A program made the translations under genes and the position numbers. The notes under the pieces are model-generated. The model made no database searches, had not been told where the DNA came from, and saw only the letters and a program-made list of their open reading frames with translations. A DNA stretch of 64,000 bases from JAVDCA01 sp035293985. GTDB lineage: Bacteria; Pseudomonadota; Alphaproteobacteria; Rhizobiales; Xanthobacteraceae. The number at the start of each line of letters is the position of its first letter. Within the stretch, counting starts at the first letter, position 1. The stretch covers positions 248,001 through 312,000 of the forward strand of contig DATGLS010000032.1 of the NCBI GenBank assembly GCA_035293985.1. Reading direction: 5' to 3'. This document shows positions 1 to 8,821 of this stretch, piece after piece.

Positions 1-24
1 CGTGCGGTGGGTGGGTAATCACGC

Positions 25-642
25 ATGTTCACGACGCCTCGGTTGATCCTGATCGCGCTCGGCGCCGCGCTCAATTGCTCGATCGGCACGATCGTCTACC
101 TGGTCAAGCTGCCGATCTACCTCGACTCGATCGGCACCCTCCTGATTGCCCTGCTGCTCGCGCCTGACCGCATGGGCGCGTTCATCTGCGCCTGGGCGGC
201 CGGCTGGGTCGGCCTCGCGGTGAGCGGCTTGATCAATCCGTTCCTGCCCTGGTTCGCGCTCACCGACGTCGCGATCGCGGGCGTCGCTGCGCTTCTGCTG
301 GTTCCCGCCGCTGCGTCCTTCCGCGCCCGCCCGCTGCGCAGCGGTCCCTTCGCGGTCCAGGTCGTGCTGTGCGGCGTGGTGACCGGCGTCGTCTCGGCGA
401 TCGTGTCGGCGCCGGTCGTGGTCTATATGTTCGGTGGCATCACCGGCTCGGGATCGGCCCTGCTGGTCGCGCTCTTCCTCAAGGACGGCGTGCACCTCAT
501 GGGCGCCGCCATCCGCTCCGGCCTCACGGTCGACCCGCTCGACAAGATCCTGCAGGTGCTGCTCGCGGCCCTGCTCTACCGCGCGACGCCGGCCGACTTC
601 ATTGCTTTGTTGCGGGCCGGCACGCGCGACGCCGCCGCATGA
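25..642 (+). CDS. ECF transporter S component (substrate-binding membrane subunit)
   Basis: A 205-residue, very hydrophobic protein with about five or six predicted membrane segments and the motif YLDSIGT near residue 32, which I associate with S components of energy-coupling-factor importers. The S component binds a vitamin-like or metal substrate and docks on the T/A module. Its stop overlaps the next start (ATGA), so S, T and A subunits are translationally coupled. ATG at 25 is the first start visible, and the gene may be preceded by another operon member outside the window. The substrate cannot be told from sequence. The family call rests mainly on membrane topology plus the clear EcfT and EcfA neighbours. 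Confidence 0.8.
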   Translation: MFTTPRLILIALGAALNCSIGTIVYLVKLPIYLDSIGTLLIALLLAPDRMGAFICAWAAGWVGLAVSGLINPFLPWFALTDVAIAGVAALLLVPAAASFRARPLRSGPFAVQVVLCGVVTGVVSAIVSAPVVVYMFGGITGSGSALLVALFLKDGVHLMGAAIRSGLTVDPLDKILQVLLAALLYRATPADFIALLRAGTRDAAA

Positions 643-1379
643 CGCCGAACGGGGGCTTCGCGGTAGGTCTCATCCTGATCGCGCTGAGCGTGATCGAGCC
701 CGGGCCGCGCGGCGCCGCCGTGCTGGTCGCGCTCGCGCTCGCGTTTGCCGCCATCGAGGTGCGCGGCGCGAGCCTGATCGCGCTCAAGCGCGCGACGATC
801 GTGGTGCTGCCGCTCGCCCTGTTCATGGGCGTCGTCTGGGTCGGCATCGTCGGCGAGGCACCCTACCAGATCGCCGACGACGCCGGCGGCACCCGCGCGG
901 CCGCGCTCCTCTATGTGGCGAAGCTCTCAGGGCGTCTCTTTTTCATCGTCGCCGTGATCCAGCTCGTCTTCCTGCGCTTTGCCGACCTGACCCCGCTGCA
1001 GCTCGTGCGCGCGCTCGCGCTGCCGGCGGCCATCAAGCGCATGCTGGCCATCACGCTGTCGCTGATCGGGACGCTCTCCCACGCCATCGACCGCGCCCAT
1101 ATCGCACTGATCGCATCGGGCACGCTCACGCGCGCGCCCTCGCTGCGCAACGCGGTCCATTCGTGGCGGCTGATCCAGGCGGTGTGGCTTTCCGCCGTTA
1201 CCATCATGCTCGGTCGCATGCGCGACAAGTGGCCGGTCGAGAACACGATGGCGCGGCTCGATACCGCGCTCGACGGCGGCGATGCGCGCGTGTTTGCCGG
1301 CGACGACCGCATCTGGCTGCCGATCACGCTCGGCGCCGCCGCCGTGATCCTGCTCGCTGACGTCCTGGGAAAGCCATGA
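639..1379 (+). CDS. ECF transporter T component (EcfT, transmembrane coupling subunit)
   Basis: A 246-residue integral membrane protein starting at ATG 639, inside the previous stop codon. It has hydrophobic segments at about residues 8-40, 50-70, 85-112 and 220-242, separated by a basic cytoplasmic stretch around 118-210. This is the EcfT (CbiQ-like) layout, in which coupling helices transmit ATPase movement to the S subunit. The two short Ala-Arg-Gly/Ser coupling motifs of typical EcfT are not intact: the first region reads IASGTLTR. It overlaps the ATPase gene by 4 nt. The first 270 nt of the long open frame here are out of frame with the S gene and are not coding. Confidence 0.78.
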   Translation: MTPNGGFAVGLILIALSVIEPGPRGAAVLVALALAFAAIEVRGASLIALKRATIVVLPLALFMGVVWVGIVGEAPYQIADDAGGTRAAALLYVAKLSGRLFFIVAVIQLVFLRFADLTPLQLVRALALPAAIKRMLAITLSLIGTLSHAIDRAHIALIASGTLTRAPSLRNAVHSWRLIQAVWLSAVTIMLGRMRDKWPVENTMARLDTALDGGDARVFAGDDRIWLPITLGAAAVILLADVLGKP

Positions 1380-2584
1380 TGGCCCGCCGCGCGCTGATCT
1401 CGGGTCCCAACTTCTCCGGCCGCAGCGCCGCCCTGATGGCACTGCTGCACGATGGCGGTTTCGCCGCCGAGTGCTTCTACATCGGCCCCTATTCCGAGGC
1501 GGCGCTGTCGGGGCTCACCAGCACCATCGCGGACGAGATCGACCTCTATCGCGCGCGCCCGGCGCCACTCGACCGTTTGCCGTTCTCCTCCGTCGACATC
1601 GCGGCGTTCAGCCGGCGCGAGCCGCAGACGCTGTCGGGGGGCGAGCAGGTGCTGCTCGCGCTGCACTGCTTCTCGCTCAGCAGTTGCCCGGCGCTCGCGA
1701 TCGACACCGCGCTCGAGCAGCTCGATCCGGAGAACCGCGACGCCGCCCTCGACTATTTCGACCGCCGCCGCGGCCTTGCGGCCGACGTCGCGCTGATCGA
1801 CAACCGCCTGCCGCCGCCCCTCGTCGGCTGGACCGCGACCGAGCGCGCCGCCGACACGCACGCGTTCGACTGCGACCCGCGTAAGGTCGTCACCGACCTT
1901 CCGTCGCGCCGGGCTTCGACCATCGCGATCCGCGGCCTGACTTTCGGCTATCGAAACGGCAGCACCATCTTCCGCGACGTCGACCTGACGCTCGCTGGCG
2001 GCACGGCCTATCGGCTCGCCGGACCGAACGGCGCCGGCAAGACCACGCTGCTCAAGCTCCTGGTCGGCGTGCTCGCGCCCAATGCCGGCGAGCTCACGCT
2101 GGGCGGCAAGCCCTATCGACCGTGGCGGCACGGCAACCGCGCGATCGCGCTCGCGACGCAGAACCCGGACCATCAATGGAGCGGCGCGACGCTCGGCGAC
2201 GATCTCGCGCGCCGGCGCGCCGCCTTCGCGGGCTCGGTCCCAGCCGACTGCTTCGACGCAAAGCGCCTGAAAACGCTCGCCGCCGCGCTCGGTGCAAGGT
2301 CGCTCGATACGCACCTCTATGAGCTGCCGCTCGCGGCGCGCAAGCGCCTGAGCTGGCTGTGGCCGCTCGCCGGCGTGCTGCCCTGGGCGGTGCTCGACGA
2401 GCCCTCGCTCGGTCAGGATCTCGCCACCCGCACGCAGCTCGCGGCCGCCATCGCCCAGTTGACGCAGCTCGGCTATGGCGTGCTGTTCGTCACCCATGAC
2501 GACGATTTCGCCGCGCGCATCCCACACCGCGTGCTGGCGATCGGCGATGGGCAGGTGAAGGCGATATCCGAGAATTTCGCGTAA
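1376..2584 (+). CDS. Fused double ATPase of the ECF transporter (EcfA-EcfA')
   Basis: A 402-residue protein made of two ABC ATPase halves that would power the ECF importer. Half 1 has a degenerate P-loop (GPNFSGRS, residues 10-17, Arg for the usual Lys), an intact signature LSGGE (86-90) and a Walker B ending in D110 followed by Thr instead of Glu. Half 2 has a perfect P-loop (GPNGAGKTT, 216-224) and Walker B with D341-E342, but LPLAA (317-321) where the signature should be. ATP sites form between the P-loop of one half and the signature of the other, so one site is complete and the other degenerate. ATG at 1376 overlaps the ecfT stop. The switch histidine is visible in VTHDD. Confidence 0.85.
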   Translation: MMARRALISGPNFSGRSAALMALLHDGGFAAECFYIGPYSEAALSGLTSTIADEIDLYRARPAPLDRLPFSSVDIAAFSRREPQTLSGGEQVLLALHCFSLSSCPALAIDTALEQLDPENRDAALDYFDRRRGLAADVALIDNRLPPPLVGWTATERAADTHAFDCDPRKVVTDLPSRRASTIAIRGLTFGYRNGSTIFRDVDLTLAGGTAYRLAGPNGAGKTTLLKLLVGVLAPNAGELTLGGKPYRPWRHGNRAIALATQNPDHQWSGATLGDDLARRRAAFAGSVPADCFDAKRLKTLAAALGARSLDTHLYELPLAARKRLSWLWPLAGVLPWAVLDEPSLGQDLATRTQLAAAIAQLTQLGYGVLFVTHDDDFAARIPHRVLAIGDGQVKAISENFA

Positions 2585-2670
2585 AGGCGCCAGGAGTTTC
2601 ACTGTGCCTTGCTCGTGATCACGCCAGCCGGCTTTCTTTGCAGCGAGGCAGGTTATCGCCGCGCCGGCCC

Positions 2671-4554
2671 TTATGCAGGATAGACCTTCACGCTCTCGGC
2701 GACTGAGTCGGCGACGTGCTCCTTGGTGATCACGCCGACCACGTCTCCGGGTCGCGGCACCCCCTTGCCGCGCACGACGAGCGCCATCACGGCGTGCCGC
2801 CGCCAGATGCGCTGAATGACGTCGAACACGATGTCGTCCTCGCGCGCGACCGTGAAATTGCGGTAGGCGATGTCGCCCATCGTGACGGGCGACTGACTGC
2901 CCTCGGTCGCGTGGCGTAGCGCCGTGTTGACGCGCAGCACGCCGACGAGGTGGTTGCCCTCGGTGACGACGACGTGACGCATGCGGCCGCCGTGGTCGGG
3001 CCGCGCGAGCAGTGTGTCGAAGGTCATATCGGCGGGCACCACGAGCAAGTCCTTCTCCATCATCTCGTGCGCGCGCCGCACCAGGAACATGTTGGCGTGC
3101 AACGCCTTCGGAATGACGTGCCCGCGGCGGAAGAGCTTGAGCGTGTAAATGTTCTCGCGCGAGAGCAGGCGCCGCACGCCGACGCTGACCGCGACCGCGA
3201 GGATCATCGGCAGTACGATGTCGTAGTCGCGCGTCATCTCGAAGATCATCGTGACCGCGGTCATCACCGCGCCGGTGCCGCCGCCGACCATCGCCCCCAT
3301 TCCGACCATGGCGAACGCCGGAATGCTGATCGACACCGGCAGGTGCAATGCGCCGAGCAGGGCCGCATACGCGGCGCCGATGGTCGCGCCCATGAACAGC
3401 GACGGCGAGAAGATGCCGCCGGACGAGCCGGAGCCGAGGCTCAGCGAGGTCGCCAGCACCTTGCCGGCGAACAGCAGGATCAGCAGCCCGGCCGTGGACA
3501 TTTGGCCGAGCAGGATCGCCTGCACGGTCGCGTAGCCGACGCCCTCGACGTAATAGTGGCCGGCGAAGCGCATGAGCGCGTAGATCAATACGCCCAGCAT
3601 AAGCATGCCGATCGCGTGCCGGATGTACGGCTGCCGGATCTTGTCGAACACATCCTCGAACAGATGCAGGCTGCGCACGAAGGCGGCGGCCGCGACACCA
3701 GTGAACGCACCCAGCAGCGCATAGAGCAGCAGCAAGACCGCCGATGTCTCGTCGACGTGGAACGGCACGAGCTGCGGCACCATGAAGGCGGGCGCCGTGC
3801 CGAGGAAGAGTCGGCCGATATAGGTCGCGGTGCCGGTCGCGATCGCGACCGGCAGGAAGGTGCGCACGCTTACCTCCGGCATCATCAGTTCGATCGCGAA
3901 CATCACGCCGCCGATCGGCGTGTTGAAGGTCGCCGCAATGCCGGCGCCGGCCCCGGCGGCGACGAGAATGATGCGCTGCCCGGGCGGCATGCGCACGATC
4001 TGCCCGAGGGTCGAGCCGAGCGCCGACCCGATTTGGATGATGGGACCTTCGCGGCCAACCGCGGCGCCGCTGCCGATCGATATGGCGGAGGCAAGCGCCT
4101 TGATGACCGCGACCACGGGACGGATCAGGCCGCCGTTGTAGTAGATCGAGTCCATCACCTCGGGGACGCCGTGGCCCTTGGCTTCGGGGGCGAAATTGGT
4201 GATGACGAATGTGACCGCGAGCCCGCCGATCACGGGCACCAGAATGACGAAAGCGCCCCATGGGCTCGGCGGCGTGAACACGTTGGCGTCGTAGCGCACC
4301 GCGAGCTCGCCGAGGAAGAGGCCGTTGTGGATGAAGCCGATGAGATCGCGGAAGCCGATCGCACCGAAACCAGTGACCACGCCGACGGCGATCGCGAGCA
4401 GCGAGAGCGCGACGAGGCCGATCGGGCGAATGTCGTCATTAATTACCTTGGTGCCCGCAGCGCGCGCAGGGGCCCCAAGGGAAGATGCAATCTCGGGGGG
4501 CTGCCCGGGCAATGATGTTTGAGTCGGGCGGCCTGCCGTCGGCTGGTTCTGCAT
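2671..4554 (-). CDS. ClC-family chloride channel/antiporter with C-terminal CBS domains
   Basis: A 627-residue ClC protein that moves chloride or related anions across the inner membrane. The selectivity motifs are visible: GHGVP (127-131), GREGP with gating Glu169 (167-171) and a GSGSSGGIFSP segment near residue 380. The last 150 residues form a cytoplasmic CBS-pair region. In CLC-ec1 the internal proton glutamate lies in an IEE motif; here the aligned stretch reads I221-E222-L223, so that glutamate appears to be Leu. ATG 4554 gives a polar cytoplasmic N-terminus of about 40 residues before the first helix. It is divergent from greB with a 239-nt gap. Very large antisense open frames in this region are shadows. 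Confidence 0.9.
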   Translation of the reverse strand: MQNQPTAGRPTQTSLPGQPPEIASSLGAPARAAGTKVINDDIRPIGLVALSLLAIAVGVVTGFGAIGFRDLIGFIHNGLFLGELAVRYDANVFTPPSPWGAFVILVPVIGGLAVTFVITNFAPEAKGHGVPEVMDSIYYNGGLIRPVVAVIKALASAISIGSGAAVGREGPIIQIGSALGSTLGQIVRMPPGQRIILVAAGAGAGIAATFNTPIGGVMFAIELMMPEVSVRTFLPVAIATGTATYIGRLFLGTAPAFMVPQLVPFHVDETSAVLLLLYALLGAFTGVAAAAFVRSLHLFEDVFDKIRQPYIRHAIGMLMLGVLIYALMRFAGHYYVEGVGYATVQAILLGQMSTAGLLILLFAGKVLATSLSLGSGSSGGIFSPSLFMGATIGAAYAALLGALHLPVSISIPAFAMVGMGAMVGGGTGAVMTAVTMIFEMTRDYDIVLPMILAVAVSVGVRRLLSRENIYTLKLFRRGHVIPKALHANMFLVRRAHEMMEKDLLVVPADMTFDTLLARPDHGGRMRHVVVTEGNHLVGVLRVNTALRHATEGSQSPVTMGDIAYRNFTVAREDDIVFDVIQRIWRRHAVMALVVRGKGVPRPGDVVGVITKEHVADSVAESVKVYPA

Positions 4555-4793
4555 TGGTTGTCGGCGATCCGTCTCAGGCGCGAATCCATCGCTTATAGCA
4601 ACGGACGGATCGAGGCAACATTCAACGCGCCGCTCGCATCGGTGCGACCTTCGTAAGCAAAAACCGCCTTACGCGAGCAAATGCCGGCGCCGGAACCTGG
4701 GTGCGCTCGCGAGGGCGGGCGACAGTGTCACATCCGCGACACAAACCACGACATGGTGAGACATAGGTAACTCTGACCCCCTTTGGACCCACC

Positions 4794-5351
4794 GTGAGCA
4801 AGGCATTCACACGTGAGAGCGACGCCGATCCGGATGACGACCGGGATGACGACGGCGCCTGCACGCTGCCCGCGCACGCCAAGAACTACGTCACGCCGAC
4901 GGGGCACGCGGCGCTGCAGGCCGAGCTTCGGCGGCTGCGGCAGGAGGAGCGTCCCAAGGTGGTGGAGGTCGTGAGCTGGGCCGCGAGCAATGGCGACCGC
5001 TCGGAGAACGCCGACTATCACTACGGGAAGAAGAGGCTGCGCGACATTGACCGACGGGTCCGCTATCTTACGAAGCGGCTCGAACGCGCCGTGGTGGTCG
5101 ATCCGCAGCAGCAGCAGGCGCTGCGCCAGGTCTTCTTCGGCGCCACCGTGACCTATGTGCGCGAGGACGGCAGCGAGCACACCGTCACGCTGGTGGGCGT
5201 GGACGAAGCCGACCTTTCGCAGGGCAAGATCAGCTGGCTGTCGCCGGTCGCACAGGCGCTGATGAAGGCAAGGGTCGCCGACAGCGTGCAGCTGCGCACG
5301 CCGGCCGGCATCGAGGAGCTCGAGATCGTGGCGATCCGCTACGGAGGGTAG
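4794..5351 (+). CDS. greB: Transcription elongation factor GreB
   Basis: A 185-residue GreA/GreB-family protein that rescues backtracked RNA polymerase by stimulating transcript cleavage. It starts at GTG 4794 because MSKAFTRESD is the typical GreB N-terminus. Residues 30-105 form the coiled-coil domain, with the acidic tip in GDRSENADYHYGKKRLRDID, and 105-185 form the FKBP-like domain. An unusual acidic insertion (DADPDDDRDDDG) follows the first ten residues. The gene is single, divergent from the ClC gene and nearly touches the stop of the convergent oxidoreductase gene (1 nt between them). Confidence 0.93.
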   Translation: MSKAFTRESDADPDDDRDDDGACTLPAHAKNYVTPTGHAALQAELRRLRQEERPKVVEVVSWAASNGDRSENADYHYGKKRLRDIDRRVRYLTKRLERAVVVDPQQQQALRQVFFGATVTYVREDGSEHTVTLVGVDEADLSQGKISWLSPVAQALMKARVADSVQLRTPAGIEELEIVAIRYGG

Positions 5352-5352
5352 C

Positions 5353-6453
5353 TCACCCCGCCATTGCGGCGCCGGGCCACATCTTGGCGGCGGTGCGCAG
5401 ATATTGCAGCGGGCGCTTGACCTCCGCGCCGAGCGTGCGCGCGGCGTGCCAGCCCCAGTGCGGGTTGTCGAGCACGGCGCGGGCGAGCGCGACCATGTCG
5501 GCCTTGCCCTCGGCGACCACCGCCTCGGCCTGCTTCGGTGTCACGATCAGGCCGACCGTGCGGGTCGCGATGCCGGTCTCGCGGCGGATATCGGCGGCGA
5601 TGTCGACGTTGTAGCCGGGCGTCGTCGGCGTGCGCGCATCGGACGTCGCGCCGCCCGACGAGACGTCGATGTAGTCGAGCCCCGCCTCCTTGAGCATGCG
5701 CGAGATCGTGACCGCGTCGGCCGGCGTGAGGCCGCCGTCGAGCCAATCGCTGCCGGTGATGCGGGCGCCGAGCGGCACGCCCTTCGGCACCACGGCGCGC
5801 ACCGCGCGCGTCACCTCGAGCGGGAAGCGCATGCGGTTCTCCAGCGGGCCGCCGTACTGGTCGTTGCGCTTGTTGGAGAACGGCGACATGAAGCTGTGCA
5901 GCAGATAGCCGTGCGCCATGTGCAGCTCGATCGCGTCGAAGCCGATGCGCAGCGAGCGCTGCGCCGAGGTGACGAACGCGTCGCGGATGCGCTCGAGGTC
6001 GTCCTCGGTTGCGGCGCGCGGCGTGTGCCAGCCCGGCCCGAACGGAATCGCCGACGGCCCGACCGTCTCCCACGGATCGGCGCCGGCCGGCAGATAGGAG
6101 CCGCCTTCCCATGGCCGCTGCGAGGAGGCCTTGCGGCCCGCATGGGCGAGCTGGATGCCGAACTTCGCCGTGCCGATGCGATGGCAGTGATCGATCACGT
6201 GCTTGAGCGCCGCCTCGCAATGATCCGAGTAAATGCCCATGCAGCCGTGGGTGATGCGGCCGTGCCGTTCCACATGCGTCGCCTCGATGATGACGAGGCC
6301 GGCGCCCGAGTTCGCCAGCATGCCGAGATGGGAGACGTGCCACTCGTTGGCGACGCCGTCGTCGGCGCTGTACTGGCACATCGGCGCGACGACGATGCGG
6401 TTGTCGAGCTCGAGATCGGCAAGCTTGATCGGCGAGAACAGGGCGGATGTCAT
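5353..6453 (-). CDS. Old Yellow Enzyme family NADH:flavin oxidoreductase (YqjM-like)
   Basis: A 366-residue FMN-dependent ene-reductase that reduces activated C=C bonds with NAD(P)H. It starts at ATG 6453, giving MTSALFSPIKLADLELDNRIVVAP as the usual OYE opening; the upstream in-frame extension is arginine/proline-rich and unlikely. The APMCQYSA motif near residue 24 carries the redox-sensing Cys seen in YqjM-type enzymes. Substrate-binding His-His equivalents lie in IELHMAHGYL, and the FMN-binding C-terminal Arg region is ADMVALARAVLDNP. Length fits the family. It is monocistronic. The physiological substrate is unknown. Confidence 0.9.
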   Translation of the reverse strand: MTSALFSPIKLADLELDNRIVVAPMCQYSADDGVANEWHVSHLGMLANSGAGLVIIEATHVERHGRITHGCMGIYSDHCEAALKHVIDHCHRIGTAKFGIQLAHAGRKASSQRPWEGGSYLPAGADPWETVGPSAIPFGPGWHTPRAATEDDLERIRDAFVTSAQRSLRIGFDAIELHMAHGYLLHSFMSPFSNKRNDQYGGPLENRMRFPLEVTRAVRAVVPKGVPLGARITGSDWLDGGLTPADAVTISRMLKEAGLDYIDVSSGGATSDARTPTTPGYNVDIAADIRRETGIATRTVGLIVTPKQAEAVVAEGKADMVALARAVLDNPHWGWHAARTLGAEVKRPLQYLRTAAKMWPGAAMAG

Positions 6454-6561
6454 GGGGGTGTCTTTCGAGGAGTGAAAGGGCGCGGGGCGCGCGTTCAAAT
6501 CCGTGGTTGGCGGCGAGCGGGCGTACACGCTGGGCGGCGCGCCCGCAAGCGCGCCAATCAG

Positions 6562-7719
6562 CTACGTAAGACGCATGATCGCGAGCGCCAGGGCCTGCGC
6601 GCGCGGCACGATCGAGTCGATCTCGAGGTACTCGTCGGGCGAGTGGGCTCGGCCGCCGATCGGGCCAACGCCGCAGATGGTGGGCGCGCCGACGCTCGCC
6701 GCAAACCCGCTATCGGCGCAGCCGCCCGCGAATTCCTCGCGCACCGCCTGGCCGAGGTCTTGCGCACAGGATGCATAAAGCTCGTAGAGGCGCTTGGACT
6801 CGGGCGTCTGCACCAACGGCTTGAACTCGCCGAGGATCTGCAGCGTCGCCGTGGTGCCGGCGAGATGGCTGTGCGCAACGATGCTTTCTATCTTGGCGAC
6901 GGCGGCATCACGATCGGCACGCTGGATGTAGCGCAGGTCGACCCCGGCGGTCGCGCTCGGCGCCACCATGTTGATGACGACGCCGCCCGAAACGGTGCCG
7001 ACATTGCAACTCACGCCGCGCTCGCGGTCGGTGAGCGCCTGCAGCTCGATGATCTTGCGGGAAATCTCCTCGATCGCGCTGATGCCGTCGGCGAGGTTGT
7101 TGCCCGCATGCGCGGCCTTGCCGGTCACGTCGATGCGCATGAAGGCGCCGCCCTTGCGGCCCGTGACGACGCCGCCGTTCGGCCGGCCCGGCTCGGAGTT
7201 GAACACCGCGCGGGCGCGGCGCGCCTCCTGCTCGATCAGCGCCTGCGACGAGGGCGAGCCGATCTCCTCGTCGGCGGTGAACAGCGCGACCATCGGGCCG
7301 GGTGGACCGAACTGCTTGAACGCCGCGAGCACGATCGCGTTCATGGCGAGTCCCGCCTTCATGTCGCAGCACCCGGGCCCAGAGCCGCGGCCGTCGGCGA
7401 CGCGGAACGGACGCTTGGCGGCTTCGCCCTGCTGATAGACGGTGTCGCGGTGGCCCATGAGCAGGATGGTGGAGTTCGCGCCGCCCTCCCCGACCGTCGC
7501 ACGGATGCCGTCGCCGTACTTGTCGTTCGCGACCGTATCGGTTGCGATCCCGCGCGCGCTCAGGAAGGCGCGGATGCGCGCGCCGGCGGCGTCGACGCCG
7601 GCCTTGTCGTAGCTCCCGCTGTCGGTGTTCACCAGCGTTTCGATCAGCTCGAGGATCGCGGCGCGCTCGCCCGCGATCCAATCGAGGACCTTGCGTTCCG
7701 CCTCGGTCAACGCCGCCAT
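6562..7719 (-). CDS. M20 family metallopeptidase (glutamate carboxypeptidase-like)
   Basis: A 385-residue zinc peptidase resembling carboxypeptidase G2, predicted to remove a C-terminal amino acid (often glutamate) from short peptides or N-acyl amino acids. It starts at ATG 7719 behind GGAGCACGAT, a good ribosome site. Zinc ligands and catalytic residues are visible: GHRDT (HxD), GPGCCDMKAG (bridging Asp) and ADEEIG (general-base Glu plus ligand). A dimerisation domain sits at about residues 180-290 (TGKAAHAGNN). No signal peptide is evident, so it is probably cytoplasmic. It has no operon partner. Confidence 0.88.
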   Translation of the reverse strand: MAALTEAERKVLDWIAGERAAILELIETLVNTDSGSYDKAGVDAAGARIRAFLSARGIATDTVANDKYGDGIRATVGEGGANSTILLMGHRDTVYQQGEAAKRPFRVADGRGSGPGCCDMKAGLAMNAIVLAAFKQFGPPGPMVALFTADEEIGSPSSQALIEQEARRARAVFNSEPGRPNGGVVTGRKGGAFMRIDVTGKAAHAGNNLADGISAIEEISRKIIELQALTDRERGVSCNVGTVSGGVVINMVAPSATAGVDLRYIQRADRDAAVAKIESIVAHSHLAGTTATLQILGEFKPLVQTPESKRLYELYASCAQDLGQAVREEFAGGCADSGFAASVGAPTICGVGPIGGRAHSPDEYLEIDSIVPRAQALALAIMRLT

Positions 7720-7808
7720 ATCGTGCTCCGTACCGTTGTCTCGCGGCGAGTCATAGCGAGGCGAGCGTCGCGGCGCGACGGCCAAATCGGCACAACTTCA
7801 AGATGATA

Positions 7809-8048
7809 TCATTCGGCTGCTATCGCGTACGACCGCTCCGGCGGCGGTGTGGCGAGGCGCTCCCAGGTCTCGACCATCTTGATCGCCTCGCGCATGCGCG
7901 CGAGCAGCTGCTCCTGGGTGTAGTAGTGCTTCCAGCGGCCGGTATCGTACAGCTCGACCAGATGGGCGCGCCGCTTCTCAGCGAGTTCACGCCCTTTGCG
8001 CGTGATTTCCGCCGGCATGCAACGCGGAATCTGCCCTGGCATCGCCAA
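7809..8048 (-). CDS. Small conserved protein (TIGR03809-like, rhizobial)
   Basis: A 79-residue soluble protein with a helical, charged core (TRKGRELAEKRRAHLVELYDTGRWKHYYTQ...). The core pattern recalls the TIGR03809 family of short proteins from Bradyrhizobium relatives; that assignment is from memory and moderate. ATG 8048 is the longest start; MPAEITRKG, ten codons later, is an alternative. No function is known. A 169-nt gap separates it from the ridA-like gene upstream. No hydrophobic segment or metal motif is seen. Confidence 0.6.
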   Translation of the reverse strand: MAMPGQIPRCMPAEITRKGRELAEKRRAHLVELYDTGRWKHYYTQEQLLARMREAIKMVETWERLATPPPERSYAIAAE

Positions 8049-8217
8049 GCGCCGTCGTGTGAGCCGTTTTCATGCTGGCGCGCGTCCAAAATGCAAGCAA
8101 CACACGACAACTCCGCGGAAAGCGCGCGAAATGTGAATAACGTGGATAAGTGATTCGCTGCGCTTCGTGAAGCGCCGCGTGCCATTTGGTTGTCGCGAAT
8201 CGATAAAGCTTTGATCG

Positions 8218-8679
8218 TCAGGTTTTGACCGCGAGGATCGCCTCGATCTCGACCGAGATCTGGTTCGGCAGCGAGCCCATGCCGACGGCGGAGCGCGCAT
8301 GGCGGCCGGCCTCGCCCAGCACCTCGACGAAGAGATCGGAGCAGCCGTTGATGACCTTGGGCTGGTCCTTGAAGTCGGGGACCGCGTTGACCATGCCGAG
8401 CACCTTGACGACCGCCTCGACGCGGTCGAGCGAGCCGAGCGCCTGCCGGGTCGTCGCAAGAAGCTGCAGGCCGATCGAACGCGCACGGCGGTAGGCTTCC
8501 TCGACCGAGACCTCGGCGCCGACCTTGCCGGTCAGCGCGTTGCCCTTGTCGTCGCGCGGGCCCTGGCCAGACAGAAACAGCAGATTGCCGGCGAGGCGGA
8601 ACGGCACGTAGTTCGCGACCGGCGACGGCACGTTCGGCAGCACCAGTCCGAGCTCCTTCAGGCGGGCTTCGGCACTCAT
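8218..8679 (-). CDS. RidA/YjgF-family protein
   Basis: A 153-residue member of the Rid superfamily, whose archetype hydrolyses reactive enamine/imine intermediates from pyridoxal-phosphate enzymes. It starts at ATG 8679 behind GGAGAGACATTC; the longer open frame runs into a palindromic repeat and is not coding. The long form (about 150 residues) with LFLSGQGPRDDKGN and a C-terminal VEIEAILAVK strand fits the subgroup lacking the strict RidA arginine, so deaminase activity is not assured. It lies just downstream of the liv transporter genes on the same strand, separated by repeat copy A1. Confidence 0.85.
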   Translation of the reverse strand: MSAEARLKELGLVLPNVPSPVANYVPFRLAGNLLFLSGQGPRDDKGNALTGKVGAEVSVEEAYRRARSIGLQLLATTRQALGSLDRVEAVVKVLGMVNAVPDFKDQPKVINGCSDLFVEVLGEAGRHARSAVGMGSLPNQISVEIEAILAVKT

Positions 8680-8705
8680 GAATGTCTCTCCTTGATCCAA
8701 TGAAC

Positions 8706-8806
8706 CGTCATGGCCGGGCTTGTCCTGGCCACCCACGTCTTTAAGCACAAAAAAGGAAGACTTGAATGCCCGGGCCAAGGCCTGGCCGAGCCCGGGCATG
8801 ACAAGG
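8706..8806. repeat. Intergenic palindromic repeat, family A copy 1
   Basis: A roughly 100-bp element with shared blocks CGTCATGGCCGGGCTTGT, CACGTCTTT, GAAGACTTG and GGGCATGACA. Its ends are partly complementary and can fold into a long hairpin. Related copies lie at 34309-34404 and 38227-38327. It sits between the ridA-like gene and the livM stop codon. Confidence 0.8.
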
Positions 8807-8821
8807 ACAATAATGCGCCCG

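Noticed and set aside
911..4261. 1116-codon minus-strand open frame
   Set aside because: It is the out-of-frame shadow of the ClC, EcfA and EcfT genes in GC-rich DNA; the sequence is Arg/Ala-rich with no conserved domain.
4735..4790. Possible insertion-sequence end (GACATAGGTAACTCTGACCCC)
   Set aside because: The word resembles sequence near transposon ends, but no transposase, matching inverted repeat or target duplication is visible.
5404..7806. 800-codon plus-strand open frame
   Set aside because: Shadow across the oxidoreductase and M20 peptidase genes on the other strand; composition is not protein-like.
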